From Nitrospirota bacterium (lineage in GTDB: Bacteria > Nitrospirota > Thermodesulfovibrionia > Thermodesulfovibrionales > SM23-35): a DNA stretch of 9,552 bases. The translations under genes were made by a program, and so were the position numbers. The stretch is from contig JACRGU010000061.1 of NCBI GenBank assembly GCA_016212245.1, positions 1 to 9,552 of the forward strand, in the 5' to 3' direction. Position 1 is the first letter of the stretch. Each line of letters starts with the position of its first letter. The notes beneath the pieces are model-generated. The model saw only the letters and a program-made list of their open reading frames with translations, had not been told where the DNA came from and did not search any database. Below are positions 6,715 to 9,552 of the stretch, one piece after another.

Positions 6715-7844
6715 TATCCCTCTCCTTTTGACTGATGACTACTGACTGTTGACTGTCTTATGAAGCTCATTGCTATATCAACTACCTTGCTGCATGCCTC
6801 AGGCCTTCCAAGCGAGCGGCTCTGCTTCTGCATCTCCTCCCGCAGCGTCTTATTCATATACAACTCTCTTATATGACTGGCAAGGGATTCACCTTTAAGC
6901 TCACTGTCAAGTATCATCTTAGCTGCGCCCATCTCAACAAGCTTACCAGCATTCAATTCCTGGTGCTGTCCTGCTGCATATGGATAAGGGATTAATATTG
7001 CAGGCTTCCCGATAGCGGTCAGTTCTGATAGGGCTGTTGCACCCGCCCTTGAAATAACTATATCTGCAACCGCATATGCCTCAGCCATCTGATATATAAA
7101 CGAAGCGACCATCCCTTTAAACCCACGCCTTCGGTATGCCTCACGAATATTTTTGTAATCTTTTTCTCCTGTCTGGTGGAGAAATTGGATCTTGCCCCTC
7201 AGGTCATACAGATAGTTGAGGGCATCTACTATAGCCCTGTTTATACTCGATGCACCCAAACTCCCTCCGAAGACAAATACTGTAAATAGATCCCTGTCGA
7301 GGGAGAAGAGTCTGTATGCAGAATCCCTGCTGCCCTTAAGTATTTGCATCCTCACAGGGTTTCCTGTAAGAAAACTCCTGGCCCTTGGAAAGAATGAGAG
7401 ACTCTCCTGATATGTTGTGCATATTGCCCTTACGAATTTTCCAAGGATTTTATTTGCAAGGCCGGGAACAGAATTTTGCTCGTGTATCATTGTTGGTATT
7501 GACATGAGATATGCAATAAATACAAATACCCCTGATGCATATCCTCCGACCCCTATAACTATAGCAGGCTTCACTGCCCTGAGGATTCTATAGGAATCAA
7601 TCACAGAAAGGAATATCCTCACTATCGCCCTTACCTTTTTGATTACAGATACGCCCACGATGCCCTCTGCCCTTAAAAATCTTATCGGGTATCCCTCTCT
7701 CGGAATTACCCTCGCCTCTATACCATGCTCTGTCCCGACAAATATAACCTCTGTTCTTTCATCTCTCCGCTTAAACTCCTCAGCTATTGCCAGCCCCGGG
7801 AAAAGATGTCCCCCTGTACCCCCTCCTGCTATTATCACCCTCAT
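6714..7844 (-). CDS. murG: Lipid II synthase MurG (GlcNAc transferase)
   Basis: MurG is a GT-B, GT28-family transferase on the inner face of the cytoplasmic membrane. It moves GlcNAc from UDP-GlcNAc onto lipid I, giving lipid II. It has 376 aa. The glycine-rich acceptor loop GGGTGGHLFPGLAIAEEF is at 7-24, IGVGGYASG at 97-105 and HEQNSVPGLANKIL at 121-134. The C-terminal UDP-GlcNAc domain has FGGSLGASSIN (192-202), SRAGATALSEL (265-275) and PYPYAAGQHQELNA (286-299). The ATG start has a modest TAGGT site, and a heptamer array begins 10 bases upstream. The last residues (about 364-373, QSTVSSHQSK) are encoded by another heptamer array, so the true family domain ends near residue 362. It overlaps murC by one base. 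Confidence 0.98.
   Translation of the reverse strand: MRVIIAGGGTGGHLFPGLAIAEEFKRRDERTEVIFVGTEHGIEARVIPREGYPIRFLRAEGIVGVSVIKKVRAIVRIFLSVIDSYRILRAVKPAIVIGVGGYASGVFVFIAYLMSIPTMIHEQNSVPGLANKILGKFVRAICTTYQESLSFFPRARSFLTGNPVRMQILKGSRDSAYRLFSLDRDLFTVFVFGGSLGASSINRAIVDALNYLYDLRGKIQFLHQTGEKDYKNIREAYRRRGFKGMVASFIYQMAEAYAVADIVISRAGATALSELTAIGKPAILIPYPYAAGQHQELNAGKLVEMGAAKMILDSELKGESLASHIRELYMNKTLREEMQKQSRSLGRPEACSKVVDIAMSFIRQSTVSSHQSKGEG
6727..6754 (-). repeat. Heptamer array (4 x 7 bp) at the 3' end of murG
   Basis: On the - strand four 7-mers start with AGTC, followed in turn by AAC, AGT, ATC and AAA. The array encodes the polar MurG tail QSTVSSHQSK. It ends just before the sequence AGGAGAGG that serves as the murC ribosome site, so it lies within 12 bases of the murC start. 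Confidence 0.75.
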
Positions 7845-7853
7845 AAAACCTAC

Positions 7854-7885
7854 AGTGAACAGTGAACAGTGAACAGTGAACAGTG
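7854..7885 (-). repeat. Heptamer array (4.5 x 7 bp) in the ftsW-murG spacer
   Basis: The + strand carries four perfect tandem copies of AGTGAAC (7854-7881) and a partial AGTG. It lies in the 75-bp spacer, 10 bases upstream of the murG start, so GTTCACT repeats lead the murG mRNA. The rest of the spacer also looks repeat-derived: ACTGACAC occurs at 7895-7902 and 7908-7915. A two-copy 7-mer (TAATTTC, TAATTCC, 7921-7934) covers the end of ftsW. No terminator or promoter is clear. Confidence 0.85.
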
Positions 7886-7919
7886 GTGACCTACACTGAC
7901 ACTAATTACTGACACTGCT

Positions 7920-9083
7920 TTAATTTCTAATTCCATAAATAATCCTTCTGGCTTTTCTCCTTACAATTAATTCTTGATTTATATCTGCAATCTTTCTGTT
8001 CTCTTCTCCCCTTGATATGTTGAGGAGTATCCCTATAGCAGCCATATTCACAAAAAGAGATGACCCCCCATAGCTAATAAACGGCAATGGCAACCCTTTT
8101 GTCGGCACCATGCCTGTTGCAACTGCAAAATTAATTAGCGTCTGCAAAGAGATCATCAGTGAAAGTCCGAATGCAAGATAATAGACAAACCTGTCCCTTG
8201 ACCTGTTTGCAATGGATATTCCCTTGATAAACAAGAACAGGAAAAGCGTTATAACAACCAGCACACCTATAAAGCCGAGTTCCTCCCCGATTAGAGAGAA
8301 TATGAAATCCGTATGGGATTCGGGTAGGAAGGCTAATTTCTGTCTGGACTTCCCAAGCCCAACGCCTGTCAGCCCTCCGCTGCCGAGGGCTATAAAAGAT
8401 TGTACAAGCTGGAATCCGCTTCCCTGAGGGTCTTTCCACGGATCGAGAAATGCCATAACCCTTTTGAGGCGGTAAGGCTCCATGATAAGTTTGTATATTA
8501 CAGGCAGGGCAAGCACTAACAGATATGCAAGATATCTGAGCCTTATGCCTGAAAGAAATAACATTATAAATGTCAGAAGCGTAAGGCTTATCACAGACCC
8601 AAAATCAGGCTGTTTGAGAAAAACCACCTGAAATACCGCCATTACAAGAACAGGTTTTATAAAAGAGACAAGGCTGTCTGTTCTATACCCTAACATTGAC
8701 ATATACTTTGCAAGAAATATGACCATGGAGAGCTTAACAAGCTCTGATGGCTGGAATGTAGAGGGCCAGAGTCTTATCCACCTCCTTGCATTATTGGCAG
8801 AGACACCTATGCCCGGCACAAAAACTAATATTAGTAATACAAAAGAAAAAATCAGGAGGGGCACGGCCATCTTCTTAATTGTAGAAAGTTTTAGCCTATA
8901 GGCAAAAAACATAATCCCAAAACCGATAAGCATCGTAAATATATGCCTTTTGAAATAATAAAATTCTGTGACATTTTTCTTTGCAAGCACAGGTGTAATA
9001 ACAGATGTGGAGCTGTATATCATAAGTGCACCAAACCCTATCAGCAGAATTGTGACAAAAAGCATCCACTTATCATATTTCAT
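7920..9083 (-). CDS. ftsW: Septal peptidoglycan glycosyltransferase FtsW (SEDS family)
   Basis: FtsW is a polytopic SEDS-family membrane protein that polymerises lipid II into septal glycan strands with its partner transpeptidase. Counted from ATG 9083 it has 387 aa and about ten hydrophobic segments, the first at about 7-26. Family motifs are FQPSELVKL (110-118), the large extracytoplasmic loop with GLGKSRQKLAFLPESHTDFI (242-261), and LPLPFISYGGSSL (331-343). Asp259 of HTDFIF matches the acidic residue known to be essential in SEDS enzymes. RodA is the alternative paralogue; dcw position favours FtsW. ATG 9083 makes a 4-bp ATGA overlap with the murD stop. An upstream ATG at 9095 would add four residues, and neither has a clear ribosome site. 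The stop codon lies in repeat-like sequence. Confidence 0.96.
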   Translation of the reverse strand: MKYDKWMLFVTILLIGFGALMIYSSTSVITPVLAKKNVTEFYYFKRHIFTMLIGFGIMFFAYRLKLSTIKKMAVPLLIFSFVLLILVFVPGIGVSANNARRWIRLWPSTFQPSELVKLSMVIFLAKYMSMLGYRTDSLVSFIKPVLVMAVFQVVFLKQPDFGSVISLTLLTFIMLFLSGIRLRYLAYLLVLALPVIYKLIMEPYRLKRVMAFLDPWKDPQGSGFQLVQSFIALGSGGLTGVGLGKSRQKLAFLPESHTDFIFSLIGEELGFIGVLVVITLFLFLFIKGISIANRSRDRFVYYLAFGLSLMISLQTLINFAVATGMVPTKGLPLPFISYGGSSLFVNMAAIGILLNISRGEENRKIADINQELIVRRKARRIIYGIRN

Positions 9084-9552
9084 TTCAAACGCCATACAAT
9101 ATCTTTAAACTGTCTTCCTCTGTCCTCGAAGTCCATAAACATGTCAAAACTTGCACATGCCGGCGAAAGCAGGACTACATCGCCATTCACTGCCTTATCA
9201 TGTGATATTATTACAGCATCTTTTAAGTCTTTCGCCATCACTGTCTCTGTAAGGTCACCGAGGGCTTTTTTTATCTTTTCACTCGCCTCACCAATTAATA
9301 CAATTGCCTTTACCCTTTCTCTCACTAAATGTCTCAATAACGAAAAATCTCCTGCCTTATCTCTTCCACCCGCAATTAAAACAATTGGCCCTGTGAAGCT
9401 TTCAAGTGACTTGATGACTGCACCTACATTAGTCCCTTTTGAATCATTGATATATCTGATGCCATCTATCTCCCTGACGAATTCAAGCCTGTGCTCAAGA
9501 CCTGGAAATTCTCTCAGGGAATCTATCACTGCCTCGAGAGGGCAGTTTGCAA
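9080..9552 (-). CDS. murD: UDP-N-acetylmuramoylalanine--D-glutamate ligase MurD, C-terminal part
   Basis: MurD is the cytoplasmic ATP-dependent ligase that adds D-Glu to UDP-MurNAc-L-Ala. The gene is cut by the window edge. 156 residues are visible, about the last third of a 440-460 aa protein. The frame stays open to base 9552, reading ANCPLEAVIDSLREFPGLEH at the edge, so the internal GTG at 9529 is not the start. Family segments are GLEHRLEFV, NDSKGTNVGAV, VLIAGGRDKAGDF and LLSPACASFDMFMDFEDRG, the last being the conserved motif near the MurD C-terminus. Its TGA overlaps the ftsW start. The P-loop and N-terminal domain lie outside the window. Confidence 0.97.
   Translation of the reverse strand, partial: ANCPLEAVIDSLREFPGLEHRLEFVREIDGIRYINDSKGTNVGAVIKSLESFTGPIVLIAGGRDKAGDFSLLRHLVRERVKAIVLIGEASEKIKKALGDLTETVMAKDLKDAVIISHDKAVNGDVVLLSPACASFDMFMDFEDRGRQFKDIVWRLK

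Noticed and set aside
8131..8439. A 102-codon - strand frame inside ftsW
   Set aside because: An out-of-frame reading of the same strand; the FtsW frame carries all the family motifs through this stretch.
9080..9529. MurD as a complete short protein starting at GTG 9529
   Set aside because: The frame continues upstream to the window edge with MurD-like sequence, so the gene is only truncated by the window.

Overview
The window holds two convergent units. On the + strand (1-1058) is the 3' half of a ribosomal RNA operon: the last ~554 nt of 16S rRNA, tRNA-Ile(GAT), tRNA-Ala(TGC), a ~118-nt 5S rRNA and a rho-independent terminator. No 23S rRNA lies between tRNA-Ala and 5S; that gap is only 114 bp. 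On the - strand (9552 down to 1159) is a classical division and cell wall (dcw) cluster, in transcription order murD (3' part only) - ftsW - murG - murC - murB - ftsQ - ftsA - ftsZ. All seven complete genes have intact frames and recognisable family motifs.

The genes make one pathway. MurC, MurB and MurD build UDP-MurNAc-peptide in the cytoplasm. MurG converts lipid I to lipid II. FtsW polymerises lipid II at the septum. FtsQ, FtsA and FtsZ form the divisome scaffold, with FtsA anchoring FtsZ to the membrane. Most neighbours overlap by 1-8 nt or are 11 nt apart, as expected of a translationally coupled operon. The two real spacers, murC-murB and ftsW-murG, are filled with short tandem repeats. 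ddl, often found between murB and ftsQ, is absent.

The organism is a diderm-type or similar peptidoglycan-making bacterium of moderate GC. The 16S stretch around the 3' minor domain resembles Nitrospirota (Nitrospira/Thermodesulfovibrio-like) as I remember those sequences; this is a weak inference and no search was run.

The most unusual signal is a set of short tandem repeats with a strict 7-bp period. They have different but related words (mostly starting AG on one strand) and recur in spacers, at gene ends and inside one gene: 615-628, 809-836, 5297-5317, 5639-5670, 6727-6754 and 7854-7885. A 9-bp-period inverted version lies at 5202-5283. These arrays encode the C-termini of MurG and MurC and an extra in-frame segment inside MurC. 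One array, bracketed by two perfect mini-hairpins, sits where the 23S rRNA gene would be expected. I see no defence system, CRISPR array, insertion sequence or phage gene.
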